Shown piece after piece: positions 31,795 through 38,354 of a stretch of DNA of 38,354 nt. The notes under the pieces were generated by a model. That model was not told where the DNA came from. It made no database searches and worked only from the letters and a program-made list of their open reading frames with translations. Positions within the stretch are counted from its first letter, which is position 1; each line of letters starts with the position of its first letter. The stretch covers positions 1 to 38,354 of the forward strand of contig NZ_JACJQJ010000077.1 in the NCBI RefSeq assembly GCF_014696615.1, read 5' to 3'. The stretch comes from Nostoc linckia FACHB-104. Its GTDB lineage: Bacteria > Cyanobacteriota > Cyanobacteriia > Cyanobacteriales > Nostocaceae. Position numbers and translations under genes: made by a program.

Positions 31795-33948
31795 TTAAGA
31801 CAAAGGTAAAATTACATCGATGAGCTTAATGGCGATGAAAGGTGCAATAATTCCCCCCACACCATATATGAAAATGTTGCGTTTCAATAGTTGATCGGCT
31901 GTGAGAGGGCGAAACTTCACGCCTTTGAGTGCTAGGGGAATGAGTACAGGGATAATTAAAGCGTTATAAATCAACGCTGAGATAATTGCCGATTGAGCAC
32001 TTTTTAACGCCATAATATTCAATGCGCCAATCCCAGCCGCCGCAAAGATAGTGGGGATAATGGCGAAGTATTTAGCAATATCGTTGGCGATAGAGAAAGT
32101 AGTTAACGCCCCACGGGTAATCAGCAACTGTTTACCAATAGTCACCAAATCAATTAACTTGGTGGGGTCAGAATCTAAGTCCACCATGTTTGCAGCTTCT
32201 TTGGCGGCTTGAGTTCCAGAGTTCATGGCTAACCCGACGTTAGCTTGCGCTAATGCAGGCGCATCGTTAGTACCATCTCCTGTCATTGCCACCAGCTTAC
32301 CTTGAGACTGTTCAGAGCGAATCACGCTAATCTTGTCTTCTGGTGTAGCTTCAGCGATGAAGTCATCTACTCCGGCTTCTTGAGCAATTACACTAGCAGT
32401 AATGCGGTTATCACCAGTCAGCATGATAGTTTTCACACCCATACGCCGCAGTTGGTCAAATCTTTCCCGTAAGCCAGGTTTGACGATATCTTTGAGATAG
32501 ATTACGCCAAAAATTTGGTCATCTTGGCAGACTGCTAAGGGTGTACCACCTAAGCGAGAAACTCGCTCGTAGGCTGCATCGACATCATCAGGAATGCGAC
32601 CACCACGAGAACGGACAAAGCCTTTAATTGCATCGACTGCACCTTTACGGACTTCCTTCCCGTTGGGTAAATTAGTACCACTCATCCGGGTTTTGGCAGA
32701 AAATTCTACACCTTCGGCTTGTTTAGAGTCGAAATCAACCTTGACTCCCAAACTGTCGGCTAATTTAATAATTGATCTACCTTCGGGTGTTTCATCAAAT
32801 ACACTAGCAGCTAAAGCAACTCTGGCTACATCTTCAAGAGTGTAACTATTTACAGGGATAAACTCATCAGCCATGCGGTTACCCAAGGTAATTGTCCCAG
32901 TTTTATCTAGCACTAAGGTGTTAATGTCACCGCAAGCTTCTACTGCGCGCCCAGAGGTGGCAATTACATTAAATTGGGCAACTCTATCCATCCCAGCAAT
33001 CCCGATCGCACTCAGTAAACCACCGATGGTTGTGGGTATTAAAGCTACCAACAGCGAAATTAAGATAGCAACGCTAGCACCTGCACGTAAACTGTTGCTG
33101 GCTTCCGCCCCAAACACAGTACTAATAAAGTTAGCAATGTAGTTAACAAAAGGCGGCATGGTTGCCACGACAATTAAGAAGACTTGAGTAAGTACGGCTA
33201 ATAATACTGTCAGAGCAATTTCGTTCGGAGTTTTTGTCCTTTCTGCCCCTTCCACGAGAGAAATCATCCGGTCAATAAAGCCCTGACCGGGATCGGCGGT
33301 GATGCGAATTGTTAATTCATCTGAAAGTAAACGTGTACCTCCAGTTACGGAACTAGCAATATCTGTACCCGGTTGCTTGAGTACGGGCGCAGATTCCCCC
33401 GTAATTGCCGACTCATCCACCGAACCGATGCCTTGAAGGACTTCGCCATCGGCAGGAATCATGTCATTAGCAATGACTTTCACTAAATCATTGCGGCGTA
33501 ATTCTGTAGAATTAACTTGTTGAATCGTACCATCGGGAAGAACTTTCCGAGCGATCGTATCAGAACGTGTTGACCTTAAAGAATCTGCTTGGGCTTTACC
33601 TCTTCCTTCCGCAACAGCTTCCGCAAAGTTAGCAAACACCACTGTAAAAAACAGAATTAAGGTAATTAACCCGTTTAACAAGCGTTGCTGATTGACATCT
33701 ACCTGTAAAGTACCGAATAAACTGGGATTCAGAGTCACTAAGAAAGTAACAATTGTCCCCACCCACACCACAAACATCACTGGGTTCTTGACAGCAATTC
33801 GGGGGTGCAGCTTGACAAATGATTCTTTAATTGCTCTTTGATAAAGCCCCCGCATATCTGCTTTAGGCGTGTGTCTGCGCGAGTCACGTGTTCCCTGGGG
33901 AACACGAGGCGGGCGCGGTGAAGGGGATGAGTCGATATTAGTTGTCAT
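31795..33948 (-). CDS. kdpB: potassium-transporting P-type ATPase subunit KdpB
   Basis: This 717-residue catalytic subunit couples ATP hydrolysis to K+ uptake through KdpA. P-type ATPase motifs are complete: T-G-E-S (183-186), the phosphorylated Asp348 in D-K-T-G-T, and M-L-T-G-D-N and G-D-G-T-N-D-A-P-A in the C-terminal half. The N-terminal 45 residues are longer than in E. coli KdpB and rich in Pro, Arg and Ser. The gene is 411 nt downstream of kdpA, an unusually long gap filled with a 21-bp minisatellite. Confidence 0.97.
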   Translation of the reverse strand: MTTNIDSSPSPRPPRVPQGTRDSRRHTPKADMRGLYQRAIKESFVKLHPRIAVKNPVMFVVWVGTIVTFLVTLNPSLFGTLQVDVNQQRLLNGLITLILFFTVVFANFAEAVAEGRGKAQADSLRSTRSDTIARKVLPDGTIQQVNSTELRRNDLVKVIANDMIPADGEVLQGIGSVDESAITGESAPVLKQPGTDIASSVTGGTRLLSDELTIRITADPGQGFIDRMISLVEGAERTKTPNEIALTVLLAVLTQVFLIVVATMPPFVNYIANFISTVFGAEASNSLRAGASVAILISLLVALIPTTIGGLLSAIGIAGMDRVAQFNVIATSGRAVEACGDINTLVLDKTGTITLGNRMADEFIPVNSYTLEDVARVALAASVFDETPEGRSIIKLADSLGVKVDFDSKQAEGVEFSAKTRMSGTNLPNGKEVRKGAVDAIKGFVRSRGGRIPDDVDAAYERVSRLGGTPLAVCQDDQIFGVIYLKDIVKPGLRERFDQLRRMGVKTIMLTGDNRITASVIAQEAGVDDFIAEATPEDKISVIRSEQSQGKLVAMTGDGTNDAPALAQANVGLAMNSGTQAAKEAANMVDLDSDPTKLIDLVTIGKQLLITRGALTTFSIANDIAKYFAIIPTIFAAAGIGALNIMALKSAQSAIISALIYNALIIPVLIPLALKGVKFRPLTADQLLKRNIFIYGVGGIIAPFIAIKLIDVILPLS

Positions 33949-34057
33949 AAATTATGGGAACTGAGGAGATAAGGAAGACAACAGGAGTAGAAAAGAAACT
34001 GGTAAAACAAACTGTGTGATAAATTTATGAGGTCTTTTGCTGCCTTGAGGTTGACAG

Positions 34058-34330
34058 TTGAGCCTTAGAACCTGAACGTCGAGCCTTTGAGGCTGACAGT
34101 TGAGCCTTTGAGCCTGAACATTGAGCCTTAGAACCTGAACGTTGAGCCTTTGAGGCTGACAGTTGAGCCTTAGAACCTGAACATTGAGCCTTTGAGCCTG
34201 AACATTGAGCCTTGAAACCTGAAAGTTGCACCTTTGAGCCTGAAAGTTGCACCTTTGAGCCTGAAAGTTGCACCTTTGAGCTTGAACATTGCGGCTTTGA
34301 TGTCGGAAGTTGCACCTTTGAGCCTGAAAG
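34058..34330 (-). repeat. 21-bp minisatellite, 13 units, between kdpA and kdpB
   Basis: Thirteen full 21-bp units (consensus TTGAGCCTTTGAGCCTGAACA on the plus strand) run without gaps, with a partial degenerate unit at each end. Two sub-types alternate: TTGAGCC... and TTGCACC.... Because 21 is a multiple of 3, several frames on both strands stay open; for example, the minus strand reads as S-K-A-Q-C-S-G heptads. I therefore do not call a gene. It sits inside the kdp transcript, so it will be transcribed. Confidence 0.92.
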
Positions 34331-34359
34331 TTACACCTTTAAAACCAATGCCCAATGCC

Positions 34360-36102
34360 CTATCCCCCATGCCCCAAATAAAAAGCTTCACCGATGGGGC
34401 CGAATGCTAGAACTGGGAAGAATGTCAGTGCGCCGAGGATTAAAATTACGCCTGCGGTTACGCCTGTAAATAGTCCGGTGTCAGTTCGTAATGTGCCGAC
34501 GTTGAAAGGAACTTGCTTTTTGCGGGACATACTATCTGCTAGCAACAGCAAACCGATAATGGGGATGTAGCGTCCAGCAAGGAGACTGAAGCAAGTACTC
34601 AGGTTCCACCACAAAGCAGTTGCGGTAGTTTTTGCACCAGCTGCAATAGCCAACGGTGAGGGTTGAGAATCTCCTAAGCCTTCAAATCCCGAACCATTAT
34701 TAGCCGCTGCGGAGGCGTATTCGTAAATGACTTGGGCAAAACCATGAAAACCGGGGTTGCTGATTCCTGCTAGTTGGTCAGGAAATGCTAAAGCAATGCC
34801 GGCTGGTATCATAATGGCGATCGGGTGAACTAAGAGAATGAGAAAACTCGCCAGTACCACCTCACGCTTTTCGATTTTGCGTCCCAGAAATTCTGGTGTG
34901 CGTCCTACCATTAAACCTGTAGCAAATACTGCCAAAATTAAATAAGCAAATAAGTAAGCTGTGCCTGTACCTTGTCCACCCCAAATGATTTGCAGAAACA
35001 TATTTGACAGGGTGACAAAACCACCGTTGGGCATAAAGGAGTCATGCATACTGTTAACAGCACCAGTCATTGTCCCTGTTGTCACTGTGGCAAACAGCGC
35101 CGACTGTGCCCAACCAAACCGCACTTCTTTACCTTCTAGATTCGGTTGCGTACTTCCCAGCAGTGCATTTACTGCGGGATTACCGTTGTATTCTCCAATA
35201 GCATTAATAATTACAAATGCTATGAAGATTACAGCCACCATCCCGTAGACTAACTGAGCTTGTTTGGTGTTGTTAGCAAACAAGCCATAGGTATAAATCA
35301 GAGATGTGGGTATAGAAATCATCGCCACAATCTCAATTAGGTTAGAAAACCCGTTGGGATTTTCAAAGGGATGTGCTGAGTTAATAGCAAAAAAGCCGCC
35401 GCCGTTTTCTCCTAATTGTTTGATGATTTCAAAATGAGCCACCGGGCCGCGTGCGATCGCCTGACTAATGTTAGGGTCTTCTAAGGTGGGTAATACAACT
35501 GCCCCTGCTAAGGTTTCGGGAACACCCGCCGCCATCAAAGCAATACCGCCGACAATACAAATAGGTAGTAAAATCCGCGTAATTGAGCGAATTAAATCTA
35601 CATAGAAATTGCCCAAAGGTCTACCAGTCAACCCCCGAATAAAGGCAATTCCTACCGCCAACCCTGTGGCGGCTGAGGTGAACATATGATATCCCAGCCC
35701 CCACATTTGACTGGCATAGCTAAGATAAGTTTCACCAGAATAATGCTGCTGGTTGGTATTGGTAATAAAGGATATGGTTGTGTGTAATGCTGTATCCCAA
35801 GTTGGCGCACCTATCTTAGTAGGATTGAAGGGCAACCATCCTTGACTCATAATAATGAAGAATATCAGCGACCCCATCACCACATTGCTGTACAGAATAG
35901 CTCTTGTATACTGCCATCCTGTCATATCTTCTTTAGTTGCAACACCAACCAAAGAATAAAGTATTCGTTCAATTGGGTTTAAAATTGAGTCGAGAAAAGT
36001 GCGCTGTTCTTGATAGACACGCGCTATATATCGACCAAAAAATGGAGTAATTGCTACCACAATTAGTAGCGTTAATGCTATTTGAATCCATCCTTGTAGC
36101 AT
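34360..36102 (-). CDS. kdpA: potassium-transporting ATPase subunit KdpA
   Basis: This 580-residue polytopic inner-membrane subunit forms the K+ channel part of the Kdp pump. Family segments are present in order: an N-terminal helix ([16 protein letters not shown]), [17 protein letters not shown] in the first selectivity loop, and [18 protein letters not shown] in the second. The third is M-P-N-G-G-F, and the last [12 protein letters not shown]. Length is normal. It is the first gene of the kdp operon, and its promoter must lie in the 661-nt gap shared with the divergent histidine kinase. Confidence 0.97.
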   Translation of the reverse strand: MLQGWIQIALTLLIVVAITPFFGRYIARVYQEQRTFLDSILNPIERILYSLVGVATKEDMTGWQYTRAILYSNVVMGSLIFFIIMSQGWLPFNPTKIGAPTWDTALHTTISFITNTNQQHYSGETYLSYASQMWGLGYHMFTSAATGLAVGIAFIRGLTGRPLGNFYVDLIRSITRILLPICIVGGIALMAAGVPETLAGAVVLPTLEDPNISQAIARGPVAHFEIIKQLGENGGGFFAINSAHPFENPNGFSNLIEIVAMISIPTSLIYTYGLFANNTKQAQLVYGMVAVIFIAFVIINAIGEYNGNPAVNALLGSTQPNLEGKEVRFGWAQSALFATVTTGTMTGAVNSMHDSFMPNGGFVTLSNMFLQIIWGGQGTGTAYLFAYLILAVFATGLMVGRTPEFLGRKIEKREVVLASFLILLVHPIAIMIPAGIALAFPDQLAGISNPGFHGFAQVIYEYASAAANNGSGFEGLGDSQPSPLAIAAGAKTTATALWWNLSTCFSLLAGRYIPIIGLLLLADSMSRKKQVPFNVGTLRTDTGLFTGVTAGVILILGALTFFPVLAFGPIGEAFYLGHGG

Positions 36103-36180
36103 GAGTTATACCAATTGGTAATTCATAATTTAAAAATGTTGAACACTAGACCTAAAGCAGGTAAATGAGGTACAGGGTTC

Positions 36181-36205
36181 GGGGCAAGGCACTGCCGTGT
36201 CCTTA
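36181..36205 (+). repeat. dispersed palindrome (GGGCAAGGCACTGCCGTGTCC type)
   Basis: A GC-rich imperfect palindrome centred on GGCACTGCC. It is related to the ends of the 6683-6745 element and to 10684-10712. Confidence 0.5.
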
Positions 36206-36431
36206 TAATTATCTGTATCTCGGAACAGATAGCCAAATAACAGTTTCAATTAAACTTTTGAACTTTCCCGACTAACAGCATAGTATTCCTAATGAGCCTA
36301 TTTTTAGGCTCGTGTGTTTTCCATCAATTTAATTACAAATTGCTAAATGTTAATTTACTTACATCATCAATTTATTTTGTCAGAAAAACAAGAGATAGAA
36401 GATATAAAATTAGGACTATTTTTGATGTGTA

Positions 36432-36513
36432 TAGCGTTTATTTTTTCTATATCTAGCGTTTATTTGCAGATATATATCTAACGTTTAGTGCGTTTATGTG
36501 TCTTCTAAACGCT
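36432..36513 (+). promoter_or_regulatory. cluster of TAGCGTTTA-like motifs, candidate operator
   Basis: TAGCGTTTA occurs at 36432-36440 and 36454-36462, TAACGTTTA at 36479-36487, GTGCGTTTA at 36488-36496, and the inverted TAAACGCT at 36506-36513. Five near-identical 8-9-mers within 82 nt is unlikely by chance in this AT-rich DNA. The cluster lies between the divergent kdpA and kinase starts and may bind a regulator of either. Confidence 0.45.
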
Positions 36514-36763
36514 GACTTGGAACGTAAGAAGTTTATATGTGTTTATAAAGATTAATTGCATGTTTTATCAGTCAAATCAATTGTTTTACGTCAAGTATTC
36601 ATCTAAAAGATACTTGCTTATAGTAGTCTCTAAACTAAATATATATTTTTGAGATAAACGCAATCTCGAGTCGTGCAAATCAAGTAAATTTCACTAACAT
36701 GAAGGTAAGAATTTAATATTCGTTATATAGTTAACAGCTTGGATGACCAGAAATATATACTAA

Positions 36764-37867
36764 ATGATTTTATTTCCAGCTAAATTACTCACTAAGAATT
36801 TAAACTTGAGCAGATTGACAGTTATATCAAGTCTGTTTGCTGTTGTCATGCTGATGGAGTTTGAAACACCCACTGAATATGTGTTTGGATATCTTTATAC
36901 AGGCCCAATATTATTGACAAACTCATGGTTTGGGAGGATTGCAACCTTTCAGGCAACATTGATTGCTGTGTGCTTAACGATTTTAAATCTTTTCTTGCCA
37001 GGGGGTGAAGTTGTGAAAGTATCCACAATTGCCAGTCGTGCGATCGCTTCAATGGCTTTGGTTGTGACTGGTATTTTAAGCGATCGCCTGCGTCGTTCCC
37101 AAGATGCGATCGCCCTCACCCATGCCAAGCTAGAATCGCAAGAGGAATTAGTCAAACTCCGAGAAGATTTCGCCTCAACGCTTACCCATGATTTAAAAAC
37201 ACCATTGCTAGGTGCAATTGAAACTATCAAAGCCTTTCAACAAGAAAAATTTGGCCCAGTATTACCAACCCAGCAACAAGTCTTAGCAACAATGGCGCGC
37301 AGCCACAAAACTTCCCTACAACTTTTAGAAACTTTATTAGATATCTATCGCAACGATACTGAAGGCTTAAAGCTGGACTTAGCACCTGTAGATTTAACCA
37401 ACTTAGCAGAAGAAGTGGCTGCTAGTTTAATTGAATTAGCTGCCAATCGTCGCGTTCATCTTTCGGTGAGTTATGGTGATTCTGATTGGCGAAGTGCATT
37501 ATGGGTTCAAGGTGATGCACTGCAATTACAAAGAGTTTTGAATAATCTTTTAGTGAATGCAATTAATCATTCCCGGCGGGGTGCAAGGGTGGAAGTATTC
37601 TTAGAACCCCAAGCCTCTTACCAAGTAGTAAAAATTTTGGATACAGGTGCAGGTATTGCGCCAGAAGAGTTTTCTCATTTATTTGAACGATTTTATCAAG
37701 GACATAGCGATCGCCAAGCCAAAGGTTCAGGATTGGGGCTTTACCTATCTCGGCAAATTATTGAAGCTCACGGAGGTATAATTTGGGCAGAGAACAGAGT
37801 ACCCACTGGTGCGATATTTGCTTTCAAACTGCCTGTTTACCCCTTTCAATCTGCTGTAACTGTGTGA
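36764..37867 (+). CDS. membrane sensor histidine kinase
   Basis: This 367-residue protein has three predicted N-terminal membrane helices (about 18-32, 45-78, 88-106) with little external loop, then a coiled segment and a transmitter. The HisKA box L-T-H-D-L-K-T-P places the phospho-acceptor at His142. The N box N-L-L-V-N-A-I-N-H-S, G1 D-T-G-A-G-I and G2 G-S-G-L-G-L-Y are intact. KdpD's USP-like cytoplasmic part is absent, so this is not a full KdpD, though it is divergent from kdpA. The response regulator gene begins 1 nt after its stop, but that gene is truncated, so the kinase may lack its cognate partner here. Confidence 0.92.
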   Translation: MILFPAKLLTKNLNLSRLTVISSLFAVVMLMEFETPTEYVFGYLYTGPILLTNSWFGRIATFQATLIAVCLTILNLFLPGGEVVKVSTIASRAIASMALVVTGILSDRLRRSQDAIALTHAKLESQEELVKLREDFASTLTHDLKTPLLGAIETIKAFQQEKFGPVLPTQQQVLATMARSHKTSLQLLETLLDIYRNDTEGLKLDLAPVDLTNLAEEVAASLIELAANRRVHLSVSYGDSDWRSALWVQGDALQLQRVLNNLLVNAINHSRRGARVEVFLEPQASYQVVKILDTGAGIAPEEFSHLFERFYQGHSDRQAKGSGLGLYLSRQIIEAHGGIIWAENRVPTGAIFAFKLPVYPFQSAVTV

Positions 37868-37868
37868 A

Positions 37869-38063
37869 ATGTCCTCTACCCCAATCAAAATTCTGCTTGT
37901 CGAGGACGATGAACTCTTTCGCTTGGGTTTGCGCGTGCGATTGCAACAAGAACCAGGATTAGAGATTGTCGCTGAGGCTGAAGATGGTGAAACAGCTATC
38001 GAATTAGTTACGCAAACATTTTATTTCATCGGTGTCAATCTTTACTCCAACAGCCAGATTTAA
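37869..38063 (+). pseudogene. response regulator broken inside the receiver domain
   Basis: The frame encodes 64 residues. The first 46 or so are a clear receiver-domain start (I-L-L-V-E-D-D-E-L-F-R-L-G-L at 8-21, then A-E-A-E-D-G-E-T-A-I-E-L-V). The match then stops and an unrelated tail (T-F-Y-F-I-G-V-N-L-Y) leads to a stop. The phospho-acceptor Asp strand (D-x-x-L-P), the rest of the receiver and any output domain are missing, so it cannot be phosphorylated normally. It starts 1 nt after the kinase stop, so it was once its partner. The break lies near 38008-38030. A rearrangement, or an assembly junction close to the rRNA operon, are both possible. Confidence 0.75.
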
Positions 38064-38209
38064 TCCGTGGCTTAACGGGTTTTCATTGGTGGCTTCAAAC
38101 TGCTGCTTAATCGTAAGTTATTCCCCGGACATAATATTAATCTTTGTTAAATAAATTTCACACCATACAAAAGATGGAGGTTTGTGAAAAGCAACAGAAA
38201 GAATAAAAA
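38064..38209. other. sequence beyond the response-regulator break
   Basis: A short open stretch of about 34 codons in another frame ends at a TAA near 38110. It contains Q-Q-P-D-L-I-R-G-L-T-G-F-H-W-W and has no start codon. It reads like the C-terminal remnant of another gene, but I do not recognise it. The remaining sequence up to the terminator holds nothing further. Confidence 0.35.
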
Positions 38210-38248
38210 CCAAAAGCCTCTCCAAATATTTATTGGAGAGGCTTTTGG
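38210..38248 (-). terminator. intrinsic terminator of the rRNA operon
   Basis: CCAAAAGCCTCTCCAA (38210-38225) and its exact complement (38233-38248) form a 16-bp stem with a 7-nt loop. On the minus strand it is followed by TTTTTATTC. It begins about 10 nt after the 5S rRNA 3' end. This is a textbook rho-independent terminator. Confidence 0.93.
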
Positions 38249-38258
38249 ATGAAAAATA

Positions 38259-38354
38259 GACCTGGCATCGAGCTATTGTGGCGTAGGGCAACCCCTAGAC
38301 TATCGTGGCCGCAGCAGCGTTTCACCTCTGAGTTCGGGATGGGGTCAGTGTGGT
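38259..38354 (-). rRNA. rrf: 5S ribosomal RNA, partial (5' end beyond the window)
   Basis: The reverse complement shows the conserved 5S core, including C-C-C-A-T-C-C-C-G-A-A-C-T-C and G-T-G-A-A-A-C. It ends in the 3' strand A-G-C-T-C-G-A-T-G-C-C-A-G-G-T-C that closes helix I. About 96 of the expected 118 or so nucleotides are present. 23S and 16S rRNA should follow to the right of the window. Confidence 0.95.

Larger units (their letters stand above)
36103..36763. other. 661-nt divergent promoter region between kdpA and the histidine kinase
   Basis: No ORF is supported. The region carries a dispersed palindrome (36181-36205), a cluster of TAGCGTTTA-like repeats (36432-36513), and AT-rich DNA up to both start codons. 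Promoters of kdpABFC and of the kinase should lie here. Confidence 0.6.

Noticed and set aside
34025-34315. Minus-strand ORF of Ser/Lys/Ala/Gln/Cys heptads between kdpA and kdpB
   Set aside because: It is a trivial product of a 21-bp tandem repeat that leaves several frames open on both strands; GTG start with no ribosome binding site.
34058-34330. Possible CRISPR array
   Set aside because: Units are contiguous 21-mers with no spacers, and no cas genes are nearby.
1-38354. tRNA genes
   Set aside because: No stretch with a T-loop GGTTCRANYC and matching acceptor arms was noticed by eye; a dedicated tRNA search was not possible.

Overview
The window looks like chromosomal DNA of a filamentous, probably Nostocales-type, cyanobacterium. 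The evidence is a high density of GCGATCGC (HIP1) octamers, heptanucleotide tandem repeats of the TTGACTG and CCCTGCC kind, and typically cyanobacterial families: CHASE2/AAA-like, exported CHAT-TPR, DUF928, SLH plus WG repeats, and GlbN. No read-through mobile element, CRISPR array or tRNA was recognised.

Layout. Positions 1-6800 hold housekeeping and small metabolic genes: the tail of an unknown gene, a group I truncated haemoglobin (glbN), an NmrA-like reductase followed by a Gdx/SugE-type SMR exporter (minus strand), and a plus-strand set of a small unknown protein, a nitrilase-fold protein lacking two of its three catalytic residues, and an aldehyde dehydrogenase. A DUF3598-like protein follows. 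Positions 6767-10539 hold an SLH/WG-repeat envelope protein, a DUF2809 membrane protein, and a divergent STAND-like AAA protein.

Positions 10864-17134 form the most distinctive block. Read on the minus strand it contains a class II lanthipeptide precursor with a glycine- and cysteine-rich core, its LanM synthetase, a haem-oxygenase-fold (CADD/HDO-like) candidate diiron protein, and a HEAT-repeat lipoprotein. Two copies of one non-coding element (a 19-bp motif plus four 10-bp repeats) lie upstream of the precursor gene and upstream of the candidate diiron gene. This suggests that both transcription units answer to one regulator.

Positions 17425-26173 hold an AAA-CHASE2 membrane protein, a TpsA-like filamentous haemagglutinin-domain secreted protein, an exported TPR-CHAT protease candidate that overlaps it by 4 nt, and a convergent DUF928 protein. 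I read this as an envelope or secretion module. No TpsB outer-membrane partner is present.

Positions 26450-30584 hold scattered single genes: Tpt1/KptA RNA phosphotransferase, a small unknown protein, a quinone-oxidoreductase-like MDR, a Tat-exported dienelactone hydrolase and a retropepsin-like protease. Positions 30877-36102 are a kdpA-kdpB-kdpF-like-kdpC potassium pump operon (minus strand), with a 21-bp minisatellite between kdpA and kdpB. A divergent sensor histidine kinase and a response regulator broken inside its receiver domain follow. The window ends in a 5S rRNA on the minus strand with a perfect intrinsic terminator, so an rRNA operon lies just beyond the right edge.
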